Assembly (NCBI GenBank): GCA_021166835.1
Contig: JAJPEN010000034.1
Location: 1 to 64,000 of the forward strand
Length of the DNA: 64,000 nucleotides
Direction: 5' to 3'
Source of the DNA: Burkholderiaceae bacterium
Lineage (GTDB): Bacteria > Pseudomonadota > Gammaproteobacteria > Burkholderiales > Burkholderiaceae
Shown: in pieces, positions 41,906 through 56,201 of the stretch
Numbering within the stretch: position 1 is the first letter of the stretch
How the letters are laid out: each line of letters starts with the position of its first letter
Translations under genes and position numbers: made by a program
The notes under the pieces: model-generated
Database searches by the model: none
Seen by the model: the letters and a program-made list of their open reading frames with translations, nothing else
What the model was told of the DNA's origin: nothing

Positions 41906-43129
41906 CTACAGTGAAGCCCGCCGGTCGCGCATGCGGAATCCGATCGCGTCGTCGGGCACGCCGCGGCCGAAAGCGATCGCCTTGAACAGTTCGCCCATTT
42001 CCGCCTCCGAAAGCAGCCGCTGCACCGCCTGCGTCTCCAGCGTCCACGCGCGAAGATCGTCGCGCGGAATCGCGGCGCAGGCGTCGAGCAGGCCGCAGTC
42101 GAGCAGGAATCGGGCCTGGGAGGCGAAGCCCAGCACGTCGAGCCCGACGCGCGCCGCGGCCTGCGCGATGCCGGTGAAATCGACGTGCGCGGTGATGTCC
42201 TGCAGCCCCGGCCAGAGGAAAGGGTCGTCGTGCGCCCGGTGGCGGAAATGGCAGCGCAGCGTGCCGAGATCGCGCTGCGGGTGGTAGAACTCGCGGCGCG
42301 GGAAACCGTAGTCGATGAGCAGCATCGCGCCGCGCGCCAGTCGCGAGCCGACGGTGGCAACCCACGCTTCGGCCTGCTCGCCGAGTTCCGAAACGTAGTT
42401 TTCCGGCACCGCGCTCGCCCCGTCGGACGGCAGGCCGGCGCATTCGTCCCACGCTTCGCGCAACCGGTCGAGAACCTGCGAAGCGAGGCGCTCGTCGGCC
42501 GCGCGCTCGGCCCAGCCGAGCGCGTCGTCTCCCGGCCGCTCTCCCGGCCGCCGCTGTTCCAGCCGCACTACGCCGCGCTCGAAGACCTCGCCGCCGGCCC
42601 GGCGGAAGACGCGCACCGGCATCGCATCGAGCACCTCGTTGGCGAGCACCACGCCCTCGATCCGCTCGGGCAACTCGTCGACCCAGCGCACGCGCGCGAG
42701 CAGTTCCGCGCCGGCGGCTGCGATCGTTCTGCGCTGGCGCTCGCGCAGCGTCGCCGACAGCTCGACGATGGCGTAGCTTCGCGGCAAGGCGTCGGCGTCG
42801 CGCAGCGCCGAGAGAACCTGCGCAGCCAGCGTGCCCGAGCCGGCGCCGAACTCGACGATCTCGCCCGTCCCTTCCAGCCACTGCGCGCACTGCGCGGCGA
42901 TGCAGCGGCCGAACAGCGACGACATCTCGGGCGCCGTGACGAAATCGCCTTCGGCGCCGAACACGCGGTTCGGGCCCGTGTAGTAGCCGATCCCGGGCTC
43001 GTAGAGCGCGCGCTGCATGTAGCGGTCGAAGCCGATCCAGCCGCCGGCCGCGTCGATCTCCGCCCCGATGCGTCGCACCAGCTCGCGCGAATCGGCGAGC
43101 GCCGGGCCGGAGGGCGTATCGAGGCTCAC
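41906..43129 (-). CDS. SAM-dependent methyltransferase of the NDUFAF7/COG1565 family
   Basis: 407 residues starting at GTG (43127-43129), which overlaps the stop of the upstream acyltransferase. Family motifs: GFDRYMQRALYEPGIGYY, VFGAEGDFVTAPEMSSLFG, the SAM-binding EIVEFGAGSGTLAAQV, GVVLANEVLDAMPVRVF and MLLIDYGFPRREFYHP. The mitochondrial homologue methylates an arginine of a complex I subunit; the bacterial role is not established. Confidence 0.88.
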   Translation of the reverse strand: MSLDTPSGPALADSRELVRRIGAEIDAAGGWIGFDRYMQRALYEPGIGYYTGPNRVFGAEGDFVTAPEMSSLFGRCIAAQCAQWLEGTGEIVEFGAGSGTLAAQVLSALRDADALPRSYAIVELSATLRERQRRTIAAAGAELLARVRWVDELPERIEGVVLANEVLDAMPVRVFRRAGGEVFERGVVRLEQRRPGERPGDDALGWAERAADERLASQVLDRLREAWDECAGLPSDGASAVPENYVSELGEQAEAWVATVGSRLARGAMLLIDYGFPRREFYHPQRDLGTLRCHFRHRAHDDPFLWPGLQDITAHVDFTGIAQAAARVGLDVLGFASQARFLLDCGLLDACAAIPRDDLRAWTLETQAVQRLLSEAEMGELFKAIAFGRGVPDDAIGFRMRDRRASL

Positions 43130-44058
43130 GCGACGACCGCTTCGCGCTGCGGCGCCTGCAGCAGCGCGTCGATCCGGCGGTCCTTCTCCTGCCAGATCTC
43201 GTGCAGCCAGGCCTGCACGCGCTTGCGCGCGCGCGAATCGGTCATCGCGTCGGCGTGGAAGAACTCGACCGGAATCGGCCGTCGCGTCATGCGAACGACG
43301 ATGCGTTCGACGTCGCCGCGCAGGAACTGCCAGAAAGTGGGCACTCCGCCCGGGTAGACGATCGTCACGTCGATCAGCGACTCGAAGCGCTCGCCCAGCG
43401 CATTGAGCGTGAGCGCGAGCGCCCCCGATTTCGGCTTGAGCAGGTGCCGATACGGCGAACGCTGCGCGTCGCGCTTCTGCGGCGTGAAGCGCGTTCCCTC
43501 GACGAAGTTCATCACGCTGGTCGGCAGCCGCGCGAACTTCTCGCAGGCGCGCCGGGTGGTTTCGAGATCCTCGAGGCGCTTCTCGGGGTGCTTGCGCAGG
43601 TATCGATCCGAGTGACGGCGCATGAACGGGAAGTCGAGCGCCCACCAGGCCAGGCCCATGACCGGCACGTAGATCAGCTCGTACTTCAGGAAGAACTTCA
43701 TCAGCGGAATGCGCCGGTTCAGCAGGCGCTGCAGCACGAAGATGTCGACCCACGACTGGTGATTGCAGCTCACCAGGTACCAGCCGCGCGGATCGATTCC
43801 CTCGAGGCCTTCGACGTCCCACACGGTGGGCTGCGTCAGCCGCATCCACGCGTTGTTGCCGGCGATCCAGCGGGTGGCGATCGAATTGAGCAGCGGATCG
43901 ATGGCGGCGCGCACGCGCTCGAAAGGCAGCAGCAGCTTCGCCAGCGCGAACAGGAACAGCAGCCCGCACCAGAACAGCGTGTTGGCGGCAAGCAGCGACA
44001 CGGCGACCGCTGCGCGAACGACCGGTGGCAGGAAGGCGAGCATGAAGGCAGGCGGCAT
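43126..44058 (-). CDS. PlsC/YihG-type acyltransferase
   Basis: 310-residue lysophospholipid acyltransferase-like protein. Two N-terminal hydrophobic segments (about residues 8-45), the catalytic NHQSWVD (HX4D), the substrate motif [12 protein letters not shown] (EGTR) and [15 protein letters not shown] identify it. The YihG-type length exceeds PlsC (about 245), so the exact acceptor is uncertain. It starts divergently from folM. Confidence 0.87.
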   Translation of the reverse strand: MPPAFMLAFLPPVVRAAVAVSLLAANTLFWCGLLFLFALAKLLLPFERVRAAIDPLLNSIATRWIAGNNAWMRLTQPTVWDVEGLEGIDPRGWYLVSCNHQSWVDIFVLQRLLNRRIPLMKFFLKYELIYVPVMGLAWWALDFPFMRRHSDRYLRKHPEKRLEDLETTRRACEKFARLPTSVMNFVEGTRFTPQKRDAQRSPYRHLLKPKSGALALTLNALGERFESLIDVTIVYPGGVPTFWQFLRGDVERIVVRMTRRPIPVEFFHADAMTDSRARKRVQAWLHEIWQEKDRRIDALLQAPQREAVVA

Positions 44059-44117
44059 GCAGCGGAAGCGTCGATCGTACCAGCCGCCCCGGGCGGATGC
44101 CGTACACTCGATGCTCC

Positions 44118-44861
44118 ATGCACCCGAATCGCGTCGTCCTGGTCACCGGCGCGGCGCGCCGCATCGGCGCGCGGATCGCAACGCACCTGCACGCGCGCGG
44201 CGCCGACGTCGCGATCCATTGCCGGCATTCGGTCGAGCAGGCCCAGGCGCTCGCCGCCCGGCTGAACGCCGTGCGCGCCGATTCGGCGCGCGCCTTCGAG
44301 GCCGACCTCTCCCGGGCGAGCGCCGGAGAGCGCCTCGTCCAGTCGGCCGGCGACTGGCACGGGCGCATCGACGCGCTGGTGAACAACGCATCGACCTTCC
44401 TGCGCACGCCCCTCGGTTCGGTGGACGAATCGCTGTGGGCGTCGATCGTCGACGGCAACCTGAAGGCGGCGTTCTTCACCAGCCAGGCGGCGGCGCCATG
44501 GCTGCGCGCCGCCCGGGGGGCGATCGTCAACGTCACCGACGCGCGCGCCGAGCGCCCGCTCGCCGGCTTCTCGGCCTACGCCGCGGCGAAGGCGGGCCTG
44601 GTCGCGCTCACCCGCGCGCTCGCGCTCGAACTGGCCCCCGAGGTGCGCGTGAACGCCGTCGCGCCCGGCTCGCTCGACTGGCCCGAGCACGACGTGTTCA
44701 CCGAAGCCGAGCAGCGCGCGATCGAAGCGGCGATTCCGCTGCAGCGCATCGGCACCGGCGAGGACGTCGCGCGCGCGGTCGCCTTCCTGCTCGACGACGC
44801 CGACTACGTGACCGGCCACATCCTGCACGTAGACGGCGGCGCCTCGCTCGTCTCGCGCTGA
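44118..44861 (+). CDS. folM: pteridine reductase / dihydromonapterin reductase (FolM-like SDR)
   Basis: 247-residue classical [24 protein letters not shown] is the pteridine-reductase type cofactor motif with Arg, LVNNAST follows, and [21 protein letters not shown] carries the Asp in place of Ser and the catalytic Tyr and Lys. This pattern marks FolM/PTR1 proteins reducing dihydropterins. folB follows after 9 bases, supporting a pterin/folate role. ATG at 44118 chosen over the one at 44097. Confidence 0.88.
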   Translation: MHPNRVVLVTGAARRIGARIATHLHARGADVAIHCRHSVEQAQALAARLNAVRADSARAFEADLSRASAGERLVQSAGDWHGRIDALVNNASTFLRTPLGSVDESLWASIVDGNLKAAFFTSQAAAPWLRAARGAIVNVTDARAERPLAGFSAYAAAKAGLVALTRALALELAPEVRVNAVAPGSLDWPEHDVFTEAEQRAIEAAIPLQRIGTGEDVARAVAFLLDDADYVTGHILHVDGGASLVSR

Positions 44862-44870
44862 ACGAACACG

Positions 44871-45257
44871 ATGACCACCGACATCACCGCCTTCCCCGAC
44901 TGCTACCGCGTCCTCGTGCAGGACATCGAGATCGACTGCTTCCTCGGCGTCTACGAGCGCGAGCAGGCCAAACGCCGCCCGATCGTCGTCGACGTCGAGC
45001 TCTACGTGCCCGACGTCACGCGCCAGCGGCGGCGCGACCTGCTCTCGGAGACGGTCAACTACGAACGCGTGGTCGAGGCGGTCGAGCGACTGGTGGGCGG
45101 CGACCGACGCTTCCGGCTGGTCGAGACGATCTGCGGCGAGCTGGCCGACGAACTGGCGAAGCTGCCCGGGCTGCGCGCGCTGAAGGTGTCGGTGACCAAG
45201 CCGCAGCCGCTGCCGCGCGCGCGCTCGGTGCGCGTCGAAGTGTGGAGGCACGCGTGA
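44871..45257 (+). CDS. folB: dihydroneopterin aldolase
   Basis: 128-residue enzyme of folate biosynthesis that makes 6-hydroxymethyl-dihydropterin. [20 protein letters not shown] and the [14 protein letters not shown] segment with [15 protein letters not shown] contain the substrate Glu and conserved Tyr. The C-terminal [19 protein letters not shown] includes the Lys/Pro motif. Start ATG; its last codons overlap the ttcA GTG start. Confidence 0.92.
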   Translation: MTTDITAFPDCYRVLVQDIEIDCFLGVYEREQAKRRPIVVDVELYVPDVTRQRRRDLLSETVNYERVVEAVERLVGGDRRFRLVETICGELADELAKLPGLRALKVSVTKPQPLPRARSVRVEVWRHA

Positions 45258-46132
45258 ACGGGAGCGGCGCGCAGATGCGCAAGCTCGACTACGAGCGCAA
45301 CAAGCTGCACAAGCGCCTGCTGCGCCTGACGGGCGAGGCGATCGTCGACTTCGGCATGATCGAGGCGGGCGACCGCGTCATGGTCTGCCTGTCGGGCGGC
45401 AAGGACAGCTATGCGCTGCTCGACCTGCTGCGCACGCTGCGCTCGCGCGCGCCGATCCACTTCGAACTGGTCGCCGTGAACCTCGACCAGAAGCAGCCGG
45501 GCTTCCCCGGGCACGTGCTGCCCGATTACCTGCGATCGCTCGACGTCCCCTTCCACATCGAGACGCAGGACACCTACTCGATCGTCACCCGCGTGATCCC
45601 GCAGGGCCGCACGATGTGCTCGCTGTGCTCGCGGCTGCGCCGCGGCATCCTCTACCGCGTTGCCGACGAACTCGGCGCGACGAAGATCGCGCTCGGCCAC
45701 CATCGCGACGACATCCTGGAGACCTTCTTCCTGAACCTGTTCTTCGGCGGCAGGCTCAAGTCGATGCCGCCGAAGCTCGTCTCCGACGACGGACGGCATA
45801 TGGTGATCCGCCCGCTCGCCTACGTGAAGGAGGAAGATCTCGCCGCCTACGCCGAGTGGCGCGCGTTCCCGATCATCCCGTGCAACCTGTGCGGCTCGCA
45901 GGAGAACCTGAAGCGGCGCGAGATCAAGCAGATGCTGCGCGAATGGGAGCGGCGCCACCCGGGGCGCGTAGAGAACGTCTTCGCGTCGCTCGGGCGGGTC
46001 GTTCCGTCGCACCTGCTCGATCGCTCCGCCTGGGATTTCGCCGCGCTGCGCGCAGACGGCGAGCCTTTTGCCGACGGCGATCGCGCGTTCGACCCCGATC
46101 CCGAGTTCGAACGGCCTTCCGGCACAGGGTAA
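45254..46132 (+). CDS. ttcA: tRNA 2-thiocytidine biosynthesis protein TtcA
   Basis: 292-residue enzyme that thiolates C32 of certain tRNAs with an iron-sulfur cluster. The ATP pyrophosphatase loop is [12 protein letters not shown]; the cysteine pairs [12 protein letters not shown] and [14 protein letters not shown] are intact, and [16 protein letters not shown] is conserved. The GTG start at 45254 overlaps the folB stop; a later ATG at 45275 is possible. Nearly 500 bp of non-coding sequence follow. Confidence 0.95.
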   Translation: MNGSGAQMRKLDYERNKLHKRLLRLTGEAIVDFGMIEAGDRVMVCLSGGKDSYALLDLLRTLRSRAPIHFELVAVNLDQKQPGFPGHVLPDYLRSLDVPFHIETQDTYSIVTRVIPQGRTMCSLCSRLRRGILYRVADELGATKIALGHHRDDILETFFLNLFFGGRLKSMPPKLVSDDGRHMVIRPLAYVKEEDLAAYAEWRAFPIIPCNLCGSQENLKRREIKQMLREWERRHPGRVENVFASLGRVVPSHLLDRSAWDFAALRADGEPFADGDRAFDPDPEFERPSGTG

Positions 46133-46318
46133 ACGGCTGGTACGGTGACCCTCCAGGCCGGCGCGGAACTCGCGCGTTCCTGCCGAAGCAACCGGCATCG
46201 CCCCGCGAAATGCGCGAGAAACGAACAACGTCGTCCACGCCGATCGGCTGGCCGCGTAGAACGCGCGGCAAGCGCGCATTCTTCCCCGCGTCGGCACCGG
46301 CCGAGTGCCTGTCTGCGA

Positions 46319-46370
46319 TATGCAGCGTTTCCTCTTGCGTAATCGATTACGCAGCGAAAAACGCTGCATA
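46319..46370. repeat. 52-bp concentric nested palindrome
   Basis: Outer arms TATGCAGCGTTT (46319-46330) and AAACGCTGCATA (46359-46370) are perfect reverse complements. Inside, separated by 5 bases on each side, is the perfect 18-bp palindrome TGCGTAATCGATTACGCA (46336-46353). Both share the exact centre 46344.5. The inner motif looks like a LacI/GalR-type operator; the whole could also be a bidirectional terminator or recombination-type site. Confidence 0.85.
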
Positions 46371-46403
46371 GTGCAGCGCCTCAGCGCGGCGGCGGGTGCA
46401 GAG

Positions 46404-46447
46404 GCGGCCGAGGATAGGCGCCGAAGCGGCCGAGGATGGGCGCCGAA
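46404..46447. repeat. 22-bp tandem repeat, two copies
   Basis: GCGGCCGAGGATAGGCGCCGAA (46404-46425) followed directly by a copy with one change (A to G) at 46426-46447, then a partial third start GCG. GGCGCC inside each unit is itself palindromic. Confidence 0.8.
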
Positions 46448-46541
46448 GCGACCTGGAACGCGCCAGGCGCCGCTTGGATGCGCCCGGCGCAACCTCGGAT
46501 GCGGGGGGTGTCCGAATTTCTGCGAGGCTCTCGGATGATAT

Positions 46542-46599
46542 GAGTTGTCCACGGCGGCGGGCGTCGCTTGCGACGAACGACCGCCGCGGTGGACAACTC
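46542..46599. repeat. long hairpin-forming inverted repeat next to mnhG
   Basis: 19-bp arms 46542-46560 and 46581-46599 (GAGTTGTCCAC...GGCGG and its complement) match at 18 of 19 positions; the 20-base loop holds a further CGTCG-CTTG-CGACG stem. It lies 28 bases after the mnhG stop and could terminate or protect the mnh transcript; no U-run follows on either strand. Confidence 0.75.
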
Positions 46600-46626
46600 G
46601 CGGCATGGCACTCGAGCCTCGCGCCC

Positions 46627-47037
46627 TCACCGCCCCCCATCCCCGCTCGCCGAACCCTCCGTGCGCACCGGCGCGCTGTCGCCCGCGGCCGCCGCGCCCT
46701 TGTGCCCGGCTCGCCGCAGCCGGAACAGCGCCGCGCGCGCAAGGAACACGACCGCCACCGGCGCTCCGATCGGCAGCAGCACGACCACCGTCCACGGCTG
46801 GATCGACAGCACCCCCTGCGTCGCGCTGAACCAGACGACCGAAGCCGCCGCGATCGACCACGTCCCCATCGTGTACGGCAGCGCCGCCGGATGCGCGCGC
46901 AGGAAGAAATGCGGAAAGCGCAGCAGCCCGGTCGCGCCGATCACGCAGAACACGGCGCCGTTGAGCAGCAGCAGCGAGACGAGCGCGTCGACCCACAGCG
47001 GCACGAGCGCATGCGGAACAAGCGCCTCGGCGCTCAT
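46627..47037 (-). CDS. mnhG: Na+/H+ antiporter subunit G (MnhG/PhaG)
   Basis: 136 residues, three hydrophobic segments, with LLLLNGAVFCVIGATGLLRF(PHFFLRAH)PA, the family's RFPDxYxRxHA-like motif, after the first helix. The C-terminus is hydrophilic (GHKGAAAAGDSAPVR). Last gene of the Mrp operon; its ATG overlaps the mnhF stop by 4 bases. Confidence 0.85.
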   Translation of the reverse strand: MSAEALVPHALVPLWVDALVSLLLLNGAVFCVIGATGLLRFPHFFLRAHPAALPYTMGTWSIAAASVVWFSATQGVLSIQPWTVVVLLPIGAPVAVVFLARAALFRLRRAGHKGAAAAGDSAPVRTEGSASGDGGR

Positions 47038-47312
47038 TCGATGATCTCCCCGCGCAGCAGGAACTTGCCTAGCACCGCGGTGCTCACGTAACCGAACAGC
47101 GCGATGATCAGCGCGGCCTCGAAATACATCGTCCCGCCCGAGCGCAGGCCGAGCACCAGCATCACGAGCATCGCGACGACGTACAGATAGTCGAGCGCGA
47201 GGACGCGGTCCTGCGCGCTCGGGCCGCGCAACACGCGCGCGAGGGCCAGCGCCATCGCGACCACGAGCAGGATCAGCGTTGCGAGCGAAGCCAGTTGCAG
47301 CAGCGGGCTCAT
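47034..47312 (-). CDS. mnhF: Na+/H+ antiporter subunit F (MnhF/PhaF)
   Basis: 92 residues with three hydrophobic helices. RVLRGPSAQDRVLALDYLYV is the conserved RxxxGPxxxDRVxALD motif of MrpF, followed by VAMLVMLVLGLRSGGTMYFE. It overlaps mnhE and mnhG by 4 bases each, indicating translational coupling. Confidence 0.88.
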   Translation of the reverse strand: MSPLLQLASLATLILLVVAMALALARVLRGPSAQDRVLALDYLYVVAMLVMLVLGLRSGGTMYFEAALIIALFGYVSTAVLGKFLLRGEIIE

Positions 47313-47803
47313 TCGAAGATCTCCTTCAGCGGGTGCTCGTAGCGCGCCTTGTAGCGCGCGACGAAGGCATCGACCTGGTCTTCGTGCAGGTCGAACACGT
47401 GCAGCACGTACCAGCTGCGGTCGCCGGCCAGCTCGGTCCAGACCGTACCGGGGATCACCGTCGTGATCGTCGCCAGCGCGGCGATGGCGTGCGGATCGCG
47501 CAGCTCCAGCGGCATGCGCACGAAGCGTCCGCCGGGCAGCCGGTCGCTGCGGCGCAGCGCACCGCGCGCGACGATGAAGCTGGAAACGACGACGTCGCCG
47601 CCCACGCGCAGGATCAGCCGCGCGAGCGTCCCGGGGCGCCGGATGCGGGGGCGCAGCGGCAGCAGCGGCGCGGCCAGCAGCGGCATCGCCACCGCGACGA
47701 TCGTCGCGATGATCAGCTGCCCGACGCTCGCCGAGCGCGCGAGCACGAGCCACAGCACGAACAGCGCGAGGCTGAGCAGCGGGGCGGGAAGGACGCGCCT
47801 CAT
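47309..47803 (-). CDS. mnhE: Na+/H+ antiporter subunit E (MnhE/PhaE)
   Basis: 164 residues; N-terminal hydrophobic pair, then a conserved soluble domain with VVVSSFIVARGAL, ATITTVIPGTVWTEL (the TxTPGT-type motif) and YVLHVFDLHEDQ. ATG at 47801-47803 follows mnhD by 7 bases. Matches MrpE length (about 160). Confidence 0.87.
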   Translation of the reverse strand: MRRVLPAPLLSLALFVLWLVLARSASVGQLIIATIVAVAMPLLAAPLLPLRPRIRRPGTLARLILRVGGDVVVSSFIVARGALRRSDRLPGGRFVRMPLELRDPHAIAALATITTVIPGTVWTELAGDRSWYVLHVFDLHEDQVDAFVARYKARYEHPLKEIFE

Positions 47804-47810
47804 TGCCGCC

Positions 47811-49471
47811 TCATTGCCGCTCCACCGGCCGCGCGGTGAGCACGGCATCGACGTACGCCGCCGGCTGGTGCAGCGCCCGCGCCGTGTCTGCGGCATAGCG
47901 CATCACCGGTTCCGCACGGATGGTCAGCAGCGCGCACAGCGCGAGCAGCGCCGCGATCGGCAGCGTCTCGATCACGCGCAGGCGCGGGGCCGCGCGCTCC
48001 TGCGGCGCCCAGAAATAGCGGATACCGGCTCGCGACAGGCCGACGAGCGACAGGAACCCGGACCCGATCAGCACGAGGACCATCGCCAGCGCCGCAATGC
48101 CGGGCGCCGACAACGGATCGGACGCCAGTTCGGGCTGCGGAGCGAGCGCCGACGAGAGCATCGCGAACTTGCCCAGGAAGCCCGACAGCGGCGGCATTCC
48201 GGCGATCATCAGCGCGCACACGATGAACGCCAGCCCGAGGAAGGCGAGCGCGCCGGGGATCGTGCGGCCGATCAGCACCGACTCGTCCTCGTCGAGGTTC
48301 GAGTCCGGCCGCTCGATGTACTCGACCGAGAACGGCAACGGATCGACGTCGTCGAGCGGCACCTTCGGCTCGACCTCGCGCGCGCGGTCGATCAGTTCGA
48401 CGAGCAGGACCAGCGCGGCGAGCGCGAAGGTCGACCCGATCAGGTAGAAGAGCGCACCGGCGGTGAGCGACGGCCGCGCGAAGCCGATCGCGGCGACCAG
48501 CGTCGCCGACGAGATCACGACGCCCCACGCAGCGAGTCGCCCCGGATGATGCGAGGCGAGCATGCCGATCGAGGCCACCGCCAGGCTCGTCATGCCGATC
48601 CAGGTGAGCGCCGCCCCGCCGAAGTGCGCCGACTCGCCGGCATCGACGCCGAAGAACAGCGTCCAGATGCGCAGGATCGCGTAGACGCCGACCTTGGTCA
48701 GGATCGCGAACAGCGCGGCCACCGGAGCGCCGGCGGCCGAATAGGCCGGAACCAGCCAGAAGTTCAGCGGCCACATCGCCGCCTTGGCCAGGAACGCGAC
48801 GGCGAGGATGGCAGCGCCGGCGTGCAGCAGCGGGCGGTCGGCCGCCGCCACCTGCGGGATGCGCGCGGCGAAGTCCGCCAGGTTCAGCGTTCCGGCGGCG
48901 CCGTAGAGCACGGCCACGCCGACCAGGAACAGCGACGAGGCGAACAGGTTCACCGCGATGTAGTGCAGCCCCGCACGCACACGCGAGGCGCCCGAGCCGT
49001 GCAGCAGCAACCCGTACGACGCGGCAAGCAGGATCTCGAAGAAGACGAACAGGTTGAAGACGTCGACGGTGAGGAAAGCGCCGTTCACCCCCATCAGCTG
49101 CAGCTGGAACAACGGATGGAAGTTCACGCCGGCGCGGTCCCAGCGCGCCACCGAATAGACCACCGCCGCGAACGCGATGACGCCGGTGACGACGAGCATC
49201 ATCGCTGACAGCCGGTCCAGGGCGAGCACGATGCCGAAGGGCGCGGGCCAGTTCGCCGGCAGATACACGCCGACGGCGGCCGCACTGCGCTCGTCGACGA
49301 CGAGGAGCAGCGCGATGGCGACGGCGAGCGCCGCTGCGCACGAGAGCACGTTCAGCGACGCGCGCAGGCGACGTCGCCGCTCGGAGGCGAACAGCATCAG
49401 CGCTGCAGTGGCCAGCGGCAGCACGATCGGCGCGACGATCAGGTGCGGCATCGCCGCCTTGGCCCAGCCGA

Positions 49472-49475
<4 letters not shown>
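47811..49475 (-). CDS. mnhD: Na+/H+ antiporter subunit D (MnhD/PhaD)
   Basis: 554-residue NuoM/NuoN-like membrane subunit with about 14 helices. Proton-path residues of the family are visible: Glu in FNLFVFFEILLAASYGLLL, Lys in AKAAMWPLNFWLVPAYS and LTKVGVYAILRI. A charged cytoplasmic loop lies around residues 370-400. ATG at 49473-49475 overlaps mnhC by 4 bases. MrpA and MrpD are the antiport-competent subunits. Confidence 0.92.
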
Positions 49476-54622
<5,147 letters not shown>

Positions 54623-54626
<4 letters not shown>

Positions 54627-54919
54627 CGATACGGAGCAAGCGCGACGACCTCCTCGGCATCGTGACGCGCAAGCAGGCCGACAAGCTGCGCTCGCGCCGC
54701 GAGGGTCGGCCCAACATCGAACGGGGCCTGGGGACGAGCGGCATCGTCGGGTGGTCGATCGCGGTGCCGACGCTGCTGGGGGTTGCGGCGGGCATCTGGG
54801 TGGACCGTCGCTCGGGCAGCGAGCTATCGTGGACGCTCAGCCTGCTCGCCGTCGGCCTGCTGGTTGGCTGTCTGACGGCATGGTACTGGGTCGGCCGGGA
54901 ACTGGGCCGTGACCGTTGA
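54623..54919 (+). CDS. atpQ: N-ATPase AtpQ, AtpI-like membrane protein
   Basis: 98 residues; charged N-terminus (SKRDDLLGIVTRKQADKLRS), then two helices in GWSIAVPTLLGVAAGIWVDR and LSLLAVGLLVGCLTAWYWV. The first helix has the AtpI-like Gly-rich pattern. Genes of this kind precede atpR in N-ATPase operons and may assist c-ring assembly. Stop is 27 bases before atpR. Confidence 0.85.
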
Positions 54920-54946
54920 CGGCGCCCTCGTGCACGGGTCGGCGGA

Positions 54947-55225
54947 ATGACGCAGGCAGGCGCGGGCCTGCTGCTCGGCGCGCTGGCCGGTCTCGCGATG
55001 GGCTCGGCGTTCTACGCCGCGCTGTGGGCAACCCTGCGCCGCGCCAGTCGCGCCCGGCGGCCGTGGGTGTGGATCGTCGGCAGCTTCGCGTTGCGCCTCG
55101 TCCTCGCGGGCGCCGGTTTCCTGCTGCTGGCACGCGCAGGCCCGTGGACGCTCGCGGGCGCGCTCGTTGCATTCGTCGCCGCCCGGCCACTGGTCACCTA
55201 CGCGCTGCTCGGACGGGAGAAGTGA
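54947..55225 (+). CDS. atpR: N-ATPase AtpR membrane protein
   Basis: 92-residue hydrophobic protein with three probable helices (about residues 6-28, 41-62, 66-84). Conserved feature: the Arg-containing SFALRLVLAGAGFLLLA helix. It is unique to N-ATPase operons, where its Arg residues are proposed to interact with the c-ring carboxylates. ATG at 54947; the atpB ATG follows after 4 bases. Confidence 0.82.
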   Translation: MTQAGAGLLLGALAGLAMGSAFYAALWATLRRASRARRPWVWIVGSFALRLVLAGAGFLLLARAGPWTLAGALVAFVAARPLVTYALLGREK

Positions 55226-55229
55226 AGCG

Positions 55230-55925
55230 ATGAACCTGTCGCCGGACGCGATCGTCTACTTCCGCATCGGCCCGCTGGACATCGGCGCCACGCTCGTGTT
55301 CACCTGGATCGTCATGGCGCTGCTGGTGGGCGCCGCGCTGCTCGTTCGGCGCAGCCTGCGCGTCGAGCCCCCGATCGGCAGGGCGCAGCTGCTGTTCGAG
55401 GCGCTCATCGAGTTCGTGCTCGACCAGATCCGCGACATCGCGCGGCAGGAGCCACGACGCTACCTGCCGTTCGTCGGCACGCTCTTTCTCTTCATCCTGG
55501 CCTCCAACGTGCTCGGCGTCGTGCCCGGCTTCCGCTCCCCCACCGGCTCGCTGACGACGACAGCAGCGCTCGCCCTGGCGGTGTTCCTCGCGGTCCCCGC
55601 GTTCGGCATCTCGCAGGTCGGTCCGCGCCGCTATCTACGCACCTATCTCGAGCCGGTGCCGATCATGCTGCCCTTCACCATCCTCGGCGAAGTCACCCGC
55701 ACGCTGGCCCTTGCCGTACGCCTGTTCGGCAACGTGATGAGCAGTTCGCTGGTGATCGCGGTTCTGCTCGTCGTCGCGCCGCTGGTGTTCCCCGTTCTCA
55801 TGCAGGTCCTGGGACTGCTGATGGGCGTACTGCAAGCCTATATCTTCACCGTACTCGCGCTCGTCTACATCGGCGCCGGGATGTCCGAGTCCGGCAAGCG
55901 TTTGTCGAAAGGAGAATCCGTGTGA
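55230..55925 (+). CDS. atpB: N-ATPase Fo subunit a
   Basis: 231-residue subunit a. The essential Arg is in LALAVRLFGNVMSSS, with YLPFVGTLFLFILASNVLG and the C-terminal LQAYIFTVLALVYIGAGM. Shorter than the housekeeping subunit a. It forms the ion half-channels against the c-ring. Overlaps atpE by 4 bases. Confidence 0.93.
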   Translation: MNLSPDAIVYFRIGPLDIGATLVFTWIVMALLVGAALLVRRSLRVEPPIGRAQLLFEALIEFVLDQIRDIARQEPRRYLPFVGTLFLFILASNVLGVVPGFRSPTGSLTTTAALALAVFLAVPAFGISQVGPRRYLRTYLEPVPIMLPFTILGEVTRTLALAVRLFGNVMSSSLVIAVLLVVAPLVFPVLMQVLGLLMGVLQAYIFTVLALVYIGAGMSESGKRLSKGESV

Positions 55926-56185
55926 CCGACATGTCCCTCATCGCCGTCGTCTCGGTGCTCACCGCCGGCCTCACGGTCGCCATCGGCGCCGGCCTGGCCG
56001 CCCTTGCCGAGGGCCGTGCGGTGGCCGAAGGGCTGAGGAGCATCGCGCAGCAGCCCGACGAGACCGCCTCGATCTCGCGCGCGATGTTCGTCGGCCTCGC
56101 CATGATCGAGACGAGCGGCATCTACTGCTTCGTGGTCTCGCTGATCCTGATCTTCGCCAACCCGTTCTGGCGCGCCGCCGGTTGA
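55922..56185 (+). CDS. atpE: N-ATPase Fo subunit c (double-carboxylate, Na+-type)
   Basis: 87-residue two-helix proteolipid starting at GTG. Helix 1 contains GAGLAALAEGRAVAEG with Glu30 where Na+-translocating Ilyobacter c has Gln32; helix 2 contains LAMIETSGIYCF with Glu63, Thr64 and Tyr68. Two carboxylates per c subunit and the E-T/S-Y set point to sodium as coupling ion, as recalled for N-ATPases. Experimental ion specificity is unknown. Confidence 0.9.
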   Translation: MTDMSLIAVVSVLTAGLTVAIGAGLAALAEGRAVAEGLRSIAQQPDETASISRAMFVGLAMIETSGIYCFVVSLILIFANPFWRAAG

Positions 56186-56201
56186 TTTCGGTACGGGTGC
56201 C

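Larger units (their letters stand above)
46133..46626. other. 494-bp non-coding stretch with palindromes and repeats
   Basis: No convincing gene on either strand. Base composition drops locally (TAATCGATTA core). It contains the nested palindrome at 46319-46370, a 22-bp tandem repeat at 46404-46447 and a hairpin at 46542-46599, all listed separately. It lies between the convergent ends of ttcA (plus strand) and mnhG (minus strand). Confidence 0.75.

Noticed and set aside
46543..46599. Inverted DnaA boxes (TTGTCCAC) as a replication origin
   Set aside because: Each differs from TTATNCACA at two positions, there are only two, and no origin genes or AT-rich unwinding element are near.
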